The notes beneath the pieces are model-generated. The model had not been told where the DNA came from, ran no database searches, and was given only the letters and a program-made list of their open reading frames with translations. This document shows positions 1-8,389 of a stretch of 64,000 bases of DNA, piece after piece. The stretch is taken from contig JAUYTV010000037.1 of assembly GCA_030694985.1 (NCBI GenBank), positions 1-64,000 of the forward strand, read 5' to 3'. Within the stretch, counting starts at the first letter, position 1. Each line of letters begins with the position of its first letter. This DNA comes from Methanoregula sp. Its GTDB lineage: Archaea > Halobacteriota > Methanomicrobia > Methanomicrobiales > Methanospirillaceae. Both the position numbers and the translations under genes were made by a program.

Positions 1-61
1 TTCCACCCCATTATAAGTGTTTCGTTTTTTTCTTGCAATGGCAATACATTTCCACCCCATT
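1..61. repeat. 12-bp direct repeat at the window edge
   Basis: The sequence TTCCACCCCATT occurs at 1-12 and again at 50-61, a 49-bp period, in otherwise AT-rich DNA. It may be the end of a longer repeat array or of a regulatory repeat outside the window. Two copies are not enough to call a CRISPR, and a 49-bp period is short for one. Confidence 0.4.
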
Positions 62-127
62 TTTTCATAAAATCGAATCAAAAAATGAAAATCTCAAAAA
101 AAATCAAAAACCAAAAAAATGAAAATT

Positions 128-1234
128 TCAGATCCTGATCAGATCATAAGCGCGGTTGCCCATGCCAATTTCTTCTGCATACCGGATCTGCCGGAACCCA
201 TCCGTCTGGGCATGAACTCCTTTGAACTTGTCCTCTCCTGCATGATGGTGAGCAGTCAGGAGTGAGTCCGGAAATCCCTGCTGCTGGTTTACCAGATCAA
301 AACTTGCTGCATCAATGGCAACCGGATCGAGCGAGGCGAGGATGCCGATGTCCGGAACGATCGGGGCATCACTGAACGCAAAGCAGTCGCAGTCGGGAGT
401 GATACGGATGAGAAAATTCATGTACCCAATCTTTTTCTCTTTTCCTTTCACGGCACCATACGCGTATTCGATCATCCGTTCCATGAATTCGGGGATCTCG
501 GTCTCCCAGTTGATATCGATCGCGTGTTGTGGGCAGGCATGCATACACTCAAAACAACCAATGCAGAGCACCAGATCGATCACTGATTTGTCCTTATCAA
601 TTCTAATCGCAGATTTCGGGCAGACCTCCATGCACGATCCGCACCCGGTACATTTTTCATCTATTGAAAACGGGCGGGCGTTGTGTTGCGCACATTTGCC
701 TTCCGGTGGTGCGCATCCCATTGCAAGATTCTTAAGCGCTCCGCCAAAACCGGATACAATGTGCCCTTTGAAATGACTCAGGACAATCATACTGTCTGCT
801 GCGGCAATATCTCCGGCAATTGAGACCGTCTTAAAATGTTTTTTATCAATCTCAACCTTGGCAATATTTTTACCAGATAATCCATCTGCGATGATGACCG
901 GAGCTCCGGTCACTGCATAATCAAACCCGTGCAGAATGGCAGTAGTAATATGCTCCACCGAATTTGACCGGCTCCCGGAATAGAGGGTGTTGGTATCGGT
1001 CAAAAACGGCAATGCCCCGCACTCTTTTACTTTTTCTACCACCTGCCGGACATAGACCGGGCTGATAAATCCGTCATTTCCCATCTCACCGAAATGGAGT
1101 TTTAATGCTGTCTTGTCGTGGGGTGCAAGGAGTGATAAGAATCCCGCACGATCAAAGAGTCGCCTCACCTTTGCTGTGGTACATTCCTTGTCGGAACTCG
1201 CCCTGAGGCTGGCAAAAAAGACCGGACTTTTCAT
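128..1234 (-). CDS. DUF362 domain protein with two 4Fe-4S ferredoxin motifs
   Basis: A 368-residue protein. The DUF362 domain spans most of the chain. A ferredoxin-like insert at about residues 190-235 carries CTGCGSCMEVCP and CIGCFECMHACP, each a CxxCxxCxxxCP ligand set for a 4Fe-4S cluster. The family is common in methanogens and anaerobes, and its substrate is unknown. No signal peptide or membrane helix is visible, so a cytoplasmic redox or maturation role is likely. The ATG at 1234 is the natural start. An inverted repeat lies just upstream (1244-1287). The gene stands alone, with ferritin more than 200 bp away on the same strand. Confidence 0.85.
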   Translation of the reverse strand: MKSPVFFASLRASSDKECTTAKVRRLFDRAGFLSLLAPHDKTALKLHFGEMGNDGFISPVYVRQVVEKVKECGALPFLTDTNTLYSGSRSNSVEHITTAILHGFDYAVTGAPVIIADGLSGKNIAKVEIDKKHFKTVSIAGDIAAADSMIVLSHFKGHIVSGFGGALKNLAMGCAPPEGKCAQHNARPFSIDEKCTGCGSCMEVCPKSAIRIDKDKSVIDLVLCIGCFECMHACPQHAIDINWETEIPEFMERMIEYAYGAVKGKEKKIGYMNFLIRITPDCDCFAFSDAPIVPDIGILASLDPVAIDAASFDLVNQQQGFPDSLLTAHHHAGEDKFKGVHAQTDGFRQIRYAEEIGMGNRAYDLIRI

Positions 1235-1243
1235 AAGATTTCT

Positions 1244-1287
1244 CCAATGGATGGAGATTAAGGTTCATAAAGAGAATAATCCATTGG
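1244..1287. promoter_or_regulatory. inverted repeat upstream of the DUF362 gene
   Basis: CCAATGGAT (1244-1252) and ATCCATTGG (1279-1287) are perfect 9-bp inverted arms separated by 26 bp. They begin 10 bp upstream of the minus-strand ATG at 1234, where promoter or 5' UTR sequence is expected. A two-site operator or a leader hairpin are both possible. Confidence 0.35.
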
Positions 1288-1462
1288 TGGCTATCCGTTT
1301 AAGGGATTTGATCGTGCGGTCTTTCCCGTCAGGTTCCTGAATCGTTTAAGGAATTTTTTGCTGCGAACATCAGGAATTCGTTTTTTATCAATAAAAAAAA
1401 CCAAAACCCATCCAGTAACCGGTTCAATGAATTTTTGTTCATAAAATGATAGAGATTGGGGT

Positions 1463-1951
1463 TTATTCCCGCTTGCCGAGATGGTGATCAAGGTAAAAGA
1501 GATGGCCGGGAACATCGCCTACGGTCATGATCTGGGCGAGGATATCACTGGCACTGCTCTCCTCTTCCACCTGCTCTTTTACAAACCACTGGAGCATCTC
1601 AAATGTTGCATGGTCTTTTTCCTTGATGGCAAGATCAACAAGAGCATTGATCATACCGGTAACCTTCTGTTCATGGGCATAGACCTCTTCAAAGACTTTG
1701 CCGGCAGATGCCCATTTTGCCTTTGGTGCCTCAATAGCCAGAAGAGCAACCTTTCCTCCGCGAGCCATAAGGTACTCTAAGAATTTATCCCCGTGTGTCT
1801 GCTCTTCTCTTGCCTGGACTCTCATCCATTTGGAAAAACCCTTCAGGTTGACGGATTCGAAATGGGCAGACATTGCAAGATACAGGTATGCAGAGTAATA
1901 CTCCCGGTTAACCTGTTTGTTTAGTGCTTCTTCAATAGTTTTTGATATCAT
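1463..1951 (-). CDS. ftn: ferritin (non-heme iron storage protein)
   Basis: A 162-residue ferritin of the prokaryotic Ftn type. It should oxidise Fe(II) at a ferroxidase centre and store Fe(III) oxide in a 24-subunit cage in the cytoplasm. Ligand residues are visible in the four-helix bundle: an EYYSAYLYL stretch on helix A, EEQTHGDKF (E..H) on helix B, and a downstream VKEQVEEE on helix D. The start at 1951 is chosen because GGAGG lies at 1959-1963. An upstream in-frame Met would put this ribosome binding site inside the gene. It is a single-gene unit and probably protects oxygen-sensitive methanogen enzymes by holding iron. Confidence 0.95.
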   Translation of the reverse strand: MISKTIEEALNKQVNREYYSAYLYLAMSAHFESVNLKGFSKWMRVQAREEQTHGDKFLEYLMARGGKVALLAIEAPKAKWASAGKVFEEVYAHEQKVTGMINALVDLAIKEKDHATFEMLQWFVKEQVEEESSASDILAQIMTVGDVPGHLFYLDHHLGKRE

Positions 1952-2156
1952 GAGAAAACCTCCATTCAATCGATGTTGTTGGTGTTATTCGATATAATGT
2001 TTTTGTTATGGGGCAATAGTGCCAAAGCTCACATTCCTTTTGGAGCAAAGACATAAACGAAGAAAAGAAAAAAGAAAACAATTAAAAAAACCTGACGAAT
2101 CATGCCAGTTCAGGCTCAGCAAAATAAAAGCCGGCTTGCCGGCTTTCATGAGAAAA

Positions 2157-2615
2157 TTACCTGCCGACCTTCTTTTTCTCATTCTCAATATCGAGGATGA
2201 TCTCCAGTTCAAGGGATTTGCCGTAGGCTTCCTGTGCCTCATCACTCCTGCCCAGCTCATCGAGGCAGACCCCTTTGAGGTACCAGGCAGATACGTCATT
2301 GCCATTCAATGATGAAGCCCTCGTACTGGCAAACAATCCCTCTTTGAACTGTTCAAGATTATAGAATGCCAACCCTTTTTTTGACCACGCCGGGGCATAA
2401 TTCTGGTCGAGTGCAATTGCCTTGTCACAATCAACAAGCGCTTCTTTGCTCTTCCCGGTATCGATCAACACCGATGCCCTGAGGAACCAGCCTTCAGGGT
2501 TTTTCGGATCGAGTGCGAGAGCTTTGTCATAATAGGCCAGTGCCTCTTTGAATTTGGTCCTCTTGGCATAGGCCAGACCTTTCCTTAAAAGTTCAACTGC
2601 CTCTTTTACGGTCAT
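2157..2615 (-). CDS. TPR-repeat protein
   Basis: A 152-residue protein made of about three to four tetratricopeptide repeats, with signatures such as ALAYYDKALALDPKNPEGWF and ALVDCDKAIALDQNYAPAW. TPRs form alpha-solenoids for protein-protein binding, and no catalytic domain is present. The ATG at 2615 overlaps the TGA of the upstream 337-residue gene (ATGA), with GGAGG seven nucleotides upstream, so the two are translationally coupled. It probably acts with the product of that gene. The C-terminus is basic and charged. Confidence 0.85.
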   Translation of the reverse strand: MTVKEAVELLRKGLAYAKRTKFKEALAYYDKALALDPKNPEGWFLRASVLIDTGKSKEALVDCDKAIALDQNYAPAWSKKGLAFYNLEQFKEGLFASTRASSLNGNDVSAWYLKGVCLDELGRSDEAQEAYGKSLELEIILDIENEKKKVGR

Positions 2616-3625
2616 AAATCCTCCAATGAATCGGCAATCAGGTCCCCAAAGATCTTCTTTAATGCTTTCTTTTCATACTCTTCTTTATTTTCGTGTGCCA
2701 TGAGGAGGTGTTTGGGTTTTTCCCAGACGTACCAGTCTTTCATTGTCATGTATGAGAGGAGGTGATTAGTTAAGTTAAACCCGATTTTGTAGAGATCATA
2801 ATAATAATCGAGCGTGGGTTTTTCACTCCAGTTCACCTGGGAAAGTGGTTTATCCATAATCTCAAGCATATTATCTCCAAAGATTTTGGACTGGTACCAG
2901 GCCGTATGTGTCCACCGTGTGGTAAGCATCTCTTTTACTTCCAGGTGATTGAATTTTTTCATCTGGGGAATATTGAGAACCGGCATCAGTTCGTCGGCGG
3001 GCAGGGTTTTTGCCAGAAACATGTCACGGGCATAAAACATTGCTTTATTCAGTACAAAATACCGGCGGGGAACGATCTCCTCCTGATCCATCATCTCATC
3101 CATATCATTTTTGCTCTCTTTCATCACATGGTAGAGCTGCGTTTTCCTTATCTTGGGCATGCGATGATAGACACTTGCATTGACGATGGCATTCCATGGA
3201 AGTTCGTTCACATCATCGTTGAAGTGGGAGAAAAGAATGAACAGCAACCGGATGAGTTTCTCTACAGGGAGTTTTTCTACCTTTTTTACTTCATCTTTCA
3301 GGGCATCCAGATAGATCTGCCGTAAACCCCGGTACACAGTTTCTTCAGTATAGGAGCAGACCTTATATTCGCCTTTTTTTGCTGCCGCTCCTTTTATCAT
3401 AAGGTTCGTGCAGTGTTTAGCGATGATAAAGTCCTTAAGAAGCCCGATGTACTGGGCAGGAAAAATGATCACATTATGGTCAATATCATAGGTATAACAA
3501 TCAACCAGCGTCCCACCCGGTTCTGCATCGGGTTCACGAAGGAGCGATATATGAGTACCCAGGAGTTCCTCAGTTGTATTGATAAAATGGCGAATGGGTT
3601 TTGATAAAGGCATTTCAGTTTTCAT
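2612..3625 (-). CDS. uncharacterised 337-residue protein coupled to a TPR protein
   Basis: I do not recognise a named domain. The protein is soluble, mostly alpha-helical in composition and rich in aromatic residues and Met/His (YYYDLYKIGF, YQSKIFGDNM), with a lysine-rich C-terminus. There is no signal peptide or transmembrane segment. The ATG at 3625 has GGTGAGC a few bases upstream. The stop overlaps the start of the TPR gene by 4 nt, so the two are an operon. Function is unknown; an adaptor or complex-forming role is inferred only from the TPR partner. Confidence 0.75.
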   Translation of the reverse strand: MKTEMPLSKPIRHFINTTEELLGTHISLLREPDAEPGGTLVDCYTYDIDHNVIIFPAQYIGLLKDFIIAKHCTNLMIKGAAAKKGEYKVCSYTEETVYRGLRQIYLDALKDEVKKVEKLPVEKLIRLLFILFSHFNDDVNELPWNAIVNASVYHRMPKIRKTQLYHVMKESKNDMDEMMDQEEIVPRRYFVLNKAMFYARDMFLAKTLPADELMPVLNIPQMKKFNHLEVKEMLTTRWTHTAWYQSKIFGDNMLEIMDKPLSQVNWSEKPTLDYYYDLYKIGFNLTNHLLSYMTMKDWYVWEKPKHLLMAHENKEEYEKKALKKIFGDLIADSLEDL

Positions 3626-3803
3626 AGTGGCTCACCAAAAAAATAATCGGCGCATGAACAACATCGTACTTCTTCACTTGGCATCGAAGGGACTTAAATT
3701 ATCCTTAAATAATACGTATCTGTGGTTGTAAAAATGGGAAGAGACGTTAGGAATTTTTTTGTGGACAAATGAATGAAAAGGCCGGTAACACGATTAGAAT
3801 TTC

Positions 3804-3944
3804 TCATGCGTACTTTGCCGGGTCCGTATCGAATTTCTTCTTACAGCCCGGTGCACAGAAATAATATTTCTTCCCATTGTATTCGCTGATGAGTTTTGCA
3901 GTCTTCTCATCGACTGTCATCTTACAGATAGGATCGATTGCCAT
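3804..3944 (-). CDS. YHS-domain protein (small metal-binding, CopA-linked)
   Basis: A 46-residue ORF beginning MAIDPICKMTVDEKTAK and ending in a FCAPGCKKKFDTDP motif, the classic YHS pattern with Cys at the DPICKM position and a CxxxC. YHS domains occur fused to or next to heavy-metal P-type ATPases and are thought to bind or deliver metal. The start lies inside the 3' end of the copper ATPase gene, overlapping it by 23 nt in another frame, so the two are co-transcribed. A purine-rich GGGGTG precedes the ATG at 3944. Confidence 0.85.
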   Translation of the reverse strand: MAIDPICKMTVDEKTAKLISEYNGKKYYFCAPGCKKKFDTDPAKYA

Positions 3945-6390
3945 ACAACACCCCAGTCATCTTCCTTTCTTTTGCGTCGGGTATATACTTTGTGAGCAGG
4001 AGTGACAGCGTCACAACCGTGACTGAACTTGCTGCCATTGCAAGAGCAGCAAGCTCCGGTGAGAACGTGATCCCAAACGAAGGATAGAGCACACCGGCCG
4101 CCACAGGTATCAATGCAGCATTATACGCAAACGCCCAGAAGATATTGCCCTTGATCCTGCCCATCACTTTTTTAGACAACTGGACTGCTGCTACAGAATC
4201 GAGCAGATCATCATTCATCAGGACAATGTCTCCGCTCTCGATAGCGACATCCGTGCCGCTGCCGATTGCAATTCCCACATCTGCCTGTGCAAGTGCAGGT
4301 GCATCGTTGATACCATCGCCGACAAACGCAACTACTTCTCCCTGTGCCTGGAGCTTTTTTACTTCGGCTTCCTTATCCCGGGGTAACACCTCTGCAATAA
4401 CACGGTCAATGCCAATCTGGCGGGCGATCGCATCGGCTGTGCGCTTGTTGTCCCCGGTGATCATGACGATCCGTATACCCATTTCTTTAAACCGGGTGAT
4501 TGCATCCCGGGAGGTGTCCTTTAAGGGATCTGCAATTGCAATAACGCCGGCCATCCTGTCACCGGCAGCAACGAGCACTGCGGTCTTTCCCTCGTGTTCA
4601 AACGCGGTGATCCGTTCCTCAAGTCCAGGAGCAATTACCACACCTTTTTCCTCAAGGAACGCACGATTGCCGACAAGTACCATTTCAGAAAGTACCATAG
4701 CAGCAACACCTCTCCCGCCAAACGTGTCGAACTGCTCTGCCGGTTCAATAGTCACCGCCCGGCTTTGTGCTCTTCTCACAACTGCCTGAGCGAGAGGGTG
4801 CTCTGAATTCTTCTCAACACTGGCGGCAAATGAGAGGAGCGTATCTTCCGAAATCCCGACCGGTATAAGATCGGTTACCTCCGGTCTTCCCCGGGTCAGG
4901 GTCCCGGTCTTGTCAAAGACGACGGTTGTGACCTTCCCGGTCACTTCAAGAGCTTCTCCGTTCCGGATCAGTATGCCGAGTTGTGCACCGCGACCGACAC
5001 CAACGGTTACCGCAGTCGGTGTGGCTAGCCCAAGTGCACAGGGGCACGCAACCACAAGGATAGAGATGAGGGCAGTAAGGGCAAAGAGAAGTGTAGATCC
5101 CAGTAAGAAGAACCACACAATAAAGGTTACTGCTGCGATGATGAGGACTGCCGGAATGAAATAGGTGACTGCAACATCTGCGATCCGCTGGACCGGCGGT
5201 TTTGACCCCTGAGCATCCTCAACCATCTGGATGATCTGGGCAAGCACGGTCTCCTTTCCCACTTTAGTTGCCCGGACGGTGAGCACGCTGTTGGTGTTCA
5301 GTGTACCGCCAACAACATGACTGCCCAGAGTCTTAAGGGGCGGGACGGGTTCTCCGGTAATCATGGCTTCATTGACATAGCTTTCACCGGCCACTACTTC
5401 CCCATCGACCGGCACTTTGGCGCCGGGCTTTACGAGCACCTGATCGCCGACCACCACATCTTCGACCTGCATCTCCACTTCAAGCCCATTACGGATCACA
5501 ATCGCAGTCTTGACCCGTAGACCGGCAAGTTTTTTAATTGCTTCAGAAGTCCTGCCTTTTGCCCGCCCTTCGAGGTACCGCCCGAGCATCAAAAAGGATG
5601 CGAGCATGATGGCGGTATCGTAGAACATGAACTCGTGCGTGAGCACGATGCCAAAAGTACCAAGGACACTTGATACGAATGCCACACCGGTACCCATCGC
5701 GTACATCACGTCCATGGAGAGCATGCGATGCGAAAGAGAGAGCCATGCGGCCCGGAATATGGGGTAGGCAACATAGACAAAGACCGGCGTTGAGATGACG
5801 AGCATCACATAGCCAAGCTCATGCAGGGAGATGGGAAGCGGGAGCCACATTGCCAGCATGAGAGGAATGCTCACGGCAAAACCGACTGTGAACCGGACAA
5901 ACTTATCGTGCAGATCCTTATCCCTTGCAATCTTTTCTGCCTCTTTGCTCACTTCACCGGAGATCCCAAGATACTGGTACCCTGCCTCCTCAATCACCTT
6001 TTTCATGTCATCAATGCCACACAGGGAGGAATTATAGGTGACATATGCTTTTTCAGTCCCAAGATTTACCGTTGCAGAAACAATGCCGGGGAGTTCTTTA
6101 AGAACGGTCCCGATCGTCTCAACACAGGTTGCACACATCATCCCACCGACTTTTATTGTGACCTGACGGTTCACTACCTCATAACCCGCAGATTTTACGG
6201 CTCTTTCAAGAGTTGATAGGGATACTTTGGCCGGGTCGTACTCAACGTGTGCGGTGTCTGTGCCAAAGTTCACCTGCGCTTTTGTCACATCCTTAAGCCC
6301 CGCTAAGGATTTTTCGATATTCACCGCACAGGTAGCGCAGTGCATACCCGCGATTTTTATCTCGGCATTCTGCTTTTTTGTATCTGTCAT
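3922..6390 (-). CDS. copA: copper-translocating P1B-type ATPase
   Basis: An approximately 822-residue Cu(I)-exporting ATPase. Two N-terminal heavy-metal-associated domains carry GMHCATC (about residue 15) and GMMCATC (about residue 85). Eight membrane helices follow, with the metal-site motif CPC in VVACPCALG, the phosphorylated Asp in DKTGT, and the hinge GDGINDAP. A GTG at 6402 could add four residues; the ATG at 6390 is preferred but neither has a strong ribosome binding site. The end overlaps the YHS gene, and small redox/cupin genes lie 50 bp upstream. Its role is cytoplasmic copper (possibly silver) efflux. No CsoR or CopY regulator is adjacent. Confidence 0.95.
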   Translation of the reverse strand: MTDTKKQNAEIKIAGMHCATCAVNIEKSLAGLKDVTKAQVNFGTDTAHVEYDPAKVSLSTLERAVKSAGYEVVNRQVTIKVGGMMCATCVETIGTVLKELPGIVSATVNLGTEKAYVTYNSSLCGIDDMKKVIEEAGYQYLGISGEVSKEAEKIARDKDLHDKFVRFTVGFAVSIPLMLAMWLPLPISLHELGYVMLVISTPVFVYVAYPIFRAAWLSLSHRMLSMDVMYAMGTGVAFVSSVLGTFGIVLTHEFMFYDTAIMLASFLMLGRYLEGRAKGRTSEAIKKLAGLRVKTAIVIRNGLEVEMQVEDVVVGDQVLVKPGAKVPVDGEVVAGESYVNEAMITGEPVPPLKTLGSHVVGGTLNTNSVLTVRATKVGKETVLAQIIQMVEDAQGSKPPVQRIADVAVTYFIPAVLIIAAVTFIVWFFLLGSTLLFALTALISILVVACPCALGLATPTAVTVGVGRGAQLGILIRNGEALEVTGKVTTVVFDKTGTLTRGRPEVTDLIPVGISEDTLLSFAASVEKNSEHPLAQAVVRRAQSRAVTIEPAEQFDTFGGRGVAAMVLSEMVLVGNRAFLEEKGVVIAPGLEERITAFEHEGKTAVLVAAGDRMAGVIAIADPLKDTSRDAITRFKEMGIRIVMITGDNKRTADAIARQIGIDRVIAEVLPRDKEAEVKKLQAQGEVVAFVGDGINDAPALAQADVGIAIGSGTDVAIESGDIVLMNDDLLDSVAAVQLSKKVMGRIKGNIFWAFAYNAALIPVAAGVLYPSFGITFSPELAALAMAASSVTVVTLSLLLTKYIPDAKERKMTGVLYGNRSYL

Positions 6391-6444
6391 GGTTTTTTCC
6401 ACAAACGAATGATCAAGGATTCTTTGTTGTTCGGTATTCTCCTG

Positions 6445-6741
6445 TTACAGCCTTATATCTCTTCTGAATGTGCAGGGTGAACGGTGTGAAAATCCGTCAA
6501 TTTCTATGAACCGACGCGGCTCATGCGTTTTAAAAAAAAAATGTTTTGGTTTTTTAGAGTTTGGCTTTGGCATTGCTATGAGTGATTTTAACAAGAACCA
6601 GCCAACAACTCCGAAGTTAAGAAGGGGCGATACCCGGAATGGGATATGGAATCCAAACCCATCGAAGATCATGACACAACCGAGGATCAGGATAGAATAC
6701 ACAGCACCGTTCTTTATGGTCTTTCTTGATCTTATCCACAT
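6445..6741 (-). CDS. small membrane protein, two predicted helices
   Basis: A 98-residue protein. A hydrophobic segment near residues 13-30 and another near 40-55, separated by a short polar loop, suggest a hairpin in the membrane with a basic C-terminal tail. The ATG overlaps the stop of the upstream 94-residue gene (TAATG), which is good evidence of coupled translation and of a real gene. The function is not recognised. It ends about 50 bp before copA on the same strand, so it may be part of the copper/redox unit. The last 40 residues are low in recognisable sequence. Confidence 0.6.
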   Translation of the reverse strand: MWIRSRKTIKNGAVYSILILGCVMIFDGFGFHIPFRVSPLLNFGVVGWFLLKSLIAMPKPNSKKPKHFFFKTHEPRRFIEIDGFSHRSPCTFRRDIRL

Positions 6742-7025
6742 TACTGTCCGGTTAAAAATTTCCGGTACTCCCCAATGAGGGCTGTAGCATATTCTGCCGT
6801 CTTTTTTGTAGGAACGTAGTTAAAGACCTTCACCCGTTTGAGAAGTTCATCTGAGATCGCCGTATTGTCCTCAAGTCTGAGTTTTTTTACCTCATCAAAA
6901 ACAAATTCAAGATGATCAATGCCCGTCTCTTTTCCGTCAATTAAGATCCGTTTTGTCTTGATCTTGTCAGGCGGGATCCCCCCGCAGATCGAGCAGTAAT
7001 ATCCATCCTTGTCATCGCTTGGCAT
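6741..7025 (-). CDS. uncharacterised small protein with N-terminal CxxC
   Basis: A 94-residue soluble protein with YYCSICGG near the N-terminus (a CxxC suited to zinc or disulfide chemistry) and a helical, charged remainder. The start at 7025 is chosen because GGAG sits six bases upstream (AAGGAGTGAATATG). A GTG two codons earlier would overlap the cupin stop. The gene follows the cupin almost without a gap, and its stop overlaps the next ATG, giving a tightly coupled trio of cupin, this gene and the membrane protein. I do not recognise a named family. Confidence 0.75.
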   Translation of the reverse strand: MPSDDKDGYYCSICGGIPPDKIKTKRILIDGKETGIDHLEFVFDEVKKLRLEDNTAISDELLKRVKVFNYVPTKKTAEYATALIGEYRKFLTGQ

Positions 7026-7027
7026 AT

Positions 7028-7396
7028 TCACTCCTTGATCATCGTTAAGCTCATCTTGAATTTTGTTATGGCGGACAGGGCATGCGGAACATTTGCCGGA
7101 AATATTATTGTCTCTCCAATTTTCATCTGGAAAGTCTGCCCGGAAACCCAGACTTCACACTCCCCCTCAAGAATTGTGACCAGCGCATCGAATGGTGCTG
7201 TGTGCTCAGAGAGTCCCTCATTCTCATCAAACGAAAATATGGTAATGTTTCCCGCTTTCCGCGAGATTACCATGCGACTTGCTACAGCGCCATCCGCGTA
7301 GCTGACCAGATCTTTGAGACTGATCACTTTCCCTTTGAGATCTTCGCGTTTCTTATCGGACTTTTCTTCGTGTTTCGGGGGTTCGTATTCAACCAT
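7028..7396 (-). CDS. cupin-domain protein (first of two paralogues)
   Basis: A 122-residue single-domain cupin. The conserved parts run from SEHTAPFDALVTILEGE (motif 1; one His and Glu/Asp-type ligands) to GETIIFPANVPHAL (motif 2 His). A lysine/glutamate-rich N-terminal leader of about 20 residues is extra compared with its paralogue at 7486-7821. Cupins of this size bind a metal or small ligand, with no specific substrate evident. The start ATG at 7396 has TTGATC upstream, resembling the GGTGATC archaeal ribosome binding site. It is coupled to the CxxC protein downstream. Confidence 0.85.
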   Translation of the reverse strand: MVEYEPPKHEEKSDKKREDLKGKVISLKDLVSYADGAVASRMVISRKAGNITIFSFDENEGLSEHTAPFDALVTILEGECEVWVSGQTFQMKIGETIIFPANVPHALSAITKFKMSLTMIKE

Positions 7397-7485
7397 GGCA
7401 GATCAACTGACTGATAGTATAAGGCAGGTCCTTTAAAAAATATCCGGTTTTTCGCCACCCGCATTTTTTTATGGGAGATGGTTCT

Positions 7486-7821
7486 TCACTCGCGGATCAT
7501 TGTTAGCATCATCTTGAACCGTTTTTTTGCAAATACTGCGTGCGGTTTATTTGCCGGCAGAATGATCAATTCGCCCGTGTGTACAATAAACGGTGCACCG
7601 GCAATCTGCACTTCGGCTTCCCCGTCAGTGACTTCAAGAATTGCATCGTACGGTGCGGTATGCTCAGACAATCCTTCTCCTTCATCGAAAGAAAAGCAGG
7701 TAATTGTCCCGGCTTTTTTAAAAACGATCATCCTGCTGGCAACAGTGCCCGTCTGATATTTGATCAGGTCATTGATCACAAGCACTTTTTCTTTTAGTTC
7801 TTCCCGCTCTGAATCCTGCAT
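7486..7821 (-). CDS. cupin-domain protein (second paralogue)
   Basis: A 111-residue cupin very similar to its neighbour at 7028-7396 (shared KVISLKDLV/KVLVINDLI, ASRMV, FSFDEGEGLSEHTAPYDA and IILPANKPHAV blocks), so a tandem duplication is likely. The ATG at 7821 is preferred over the GTG at 7833 because GGTGAGAT lies just upstream of it. The product should be a small cytoplasmic beta-barrel that binds a metal. It sits 43 bp downstream of a ferredoxin gene on the same strand. Confidence 0.85.
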   Translation of the reverse strand: MQDSEREELKEKVLVINDLIKYQTGTVASRMIVFKKAGTITCFSFDEGEGLSEHTAPYDAILEVTDGEAEVQIAGAPFIVHTGELIILPANKPHAVFAKKRFKMMLTMIRE

Positions 7822-7863
7822 AAAACATCTCACCGCTTTTAGAGAAGATATTGTTTCCTGATA

Positions 7864-8106
7864 TTACATTTTCTCTGATTCATCGAATGTAATTGTAATA
7901 ATCTGGACCGGGCACAGATTCACCGCTTCACGCGCACACCGCTCATCATTTTCCTGAAGGATACCTTCCGCACGATCGCCGCAGAACCTGATATGTTCTA
8001 CGATTTGTGAAAGGGAATCACAGGGATTTTGTTCGAAGAGTTCAGGGCAGGTGTTCCAGCACGCCCCACAACTCACACATTCCATGCGATCGATGGTCAC
8101 ATTCAT
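7864..8106 (-). CDS. ferredoxin-like iron-sulfur protein
   Basis: An 80-residue protein with CVSCGACWNTCP near the N-terminus and CAREAVNLCPV near the C-terminus, the pattern of a small single-cluster ferredoxin in which three Cys come from the first motif and the last from the CP motif. The mid-section contains one further Cys (FCGD). It probably carries electrons for a nearby redox enzyme. The ATG at 8106 is chosen; a TTG at 8127 would extend it by seven residues. It is the first gene of a possible unit running through two cupins to copA. Confidence 0.85.
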   Translation of the reverse strand: MNVTIDRMECVSCGACWNTCPELFEQNPCDSLSQIVEHIRFCGDRAEGILQENDERCAREAVNLCPVQIITITFDESEKM

Positions 8107-8208
8107 ACAATCAGTCCGTTCCGGCAATCAGTACTCATGGTCATAGAGGATTTCTCCAATAATTCTACAGGATTCTGGTATAACCGTGGTTTGTTTCCGG
8201 ATCTCTTT

Positions 8209-8226
8209 TGTTTATGGAAATAAACA
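8209..8226. promoter_or_regulatory. perfect palindrome upstream of the ferredoxin gene
   Basis: TGTTTAT (8209-8215), GGAA, ATAAACA (8220-8226): seven-base arms with a 4-nt spacer, about 100 bp upstream of the minus-strand ferredoxin start. A second inverted pair, GAATGCT (8283-8289) and AGCATTC (8309-8315), lies further upstream. Candidate operator for the redox/copper unit; the regulator is unknown. Confidence 0.35.
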
Positions 8227-8389
8227 TAGTCGCCCATATCAGTCCATTTCCGAACAGGGTGACATGCAACCAAAAAAACTATGAATGCTCTCGGTAACAC
8301 TAAAAAAAAGCATTCGATTCCATGAACCGAAGCACTGATAAAAAATTACCCGTTTTATGCGGGAAATAACCGGAAAAAAAGGATCAGGA

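Noticed and set aside
1-61. CRISPR array
   Set aside because: Only two 12-bp repeats at a 49-bp period; no cas genes in the window.
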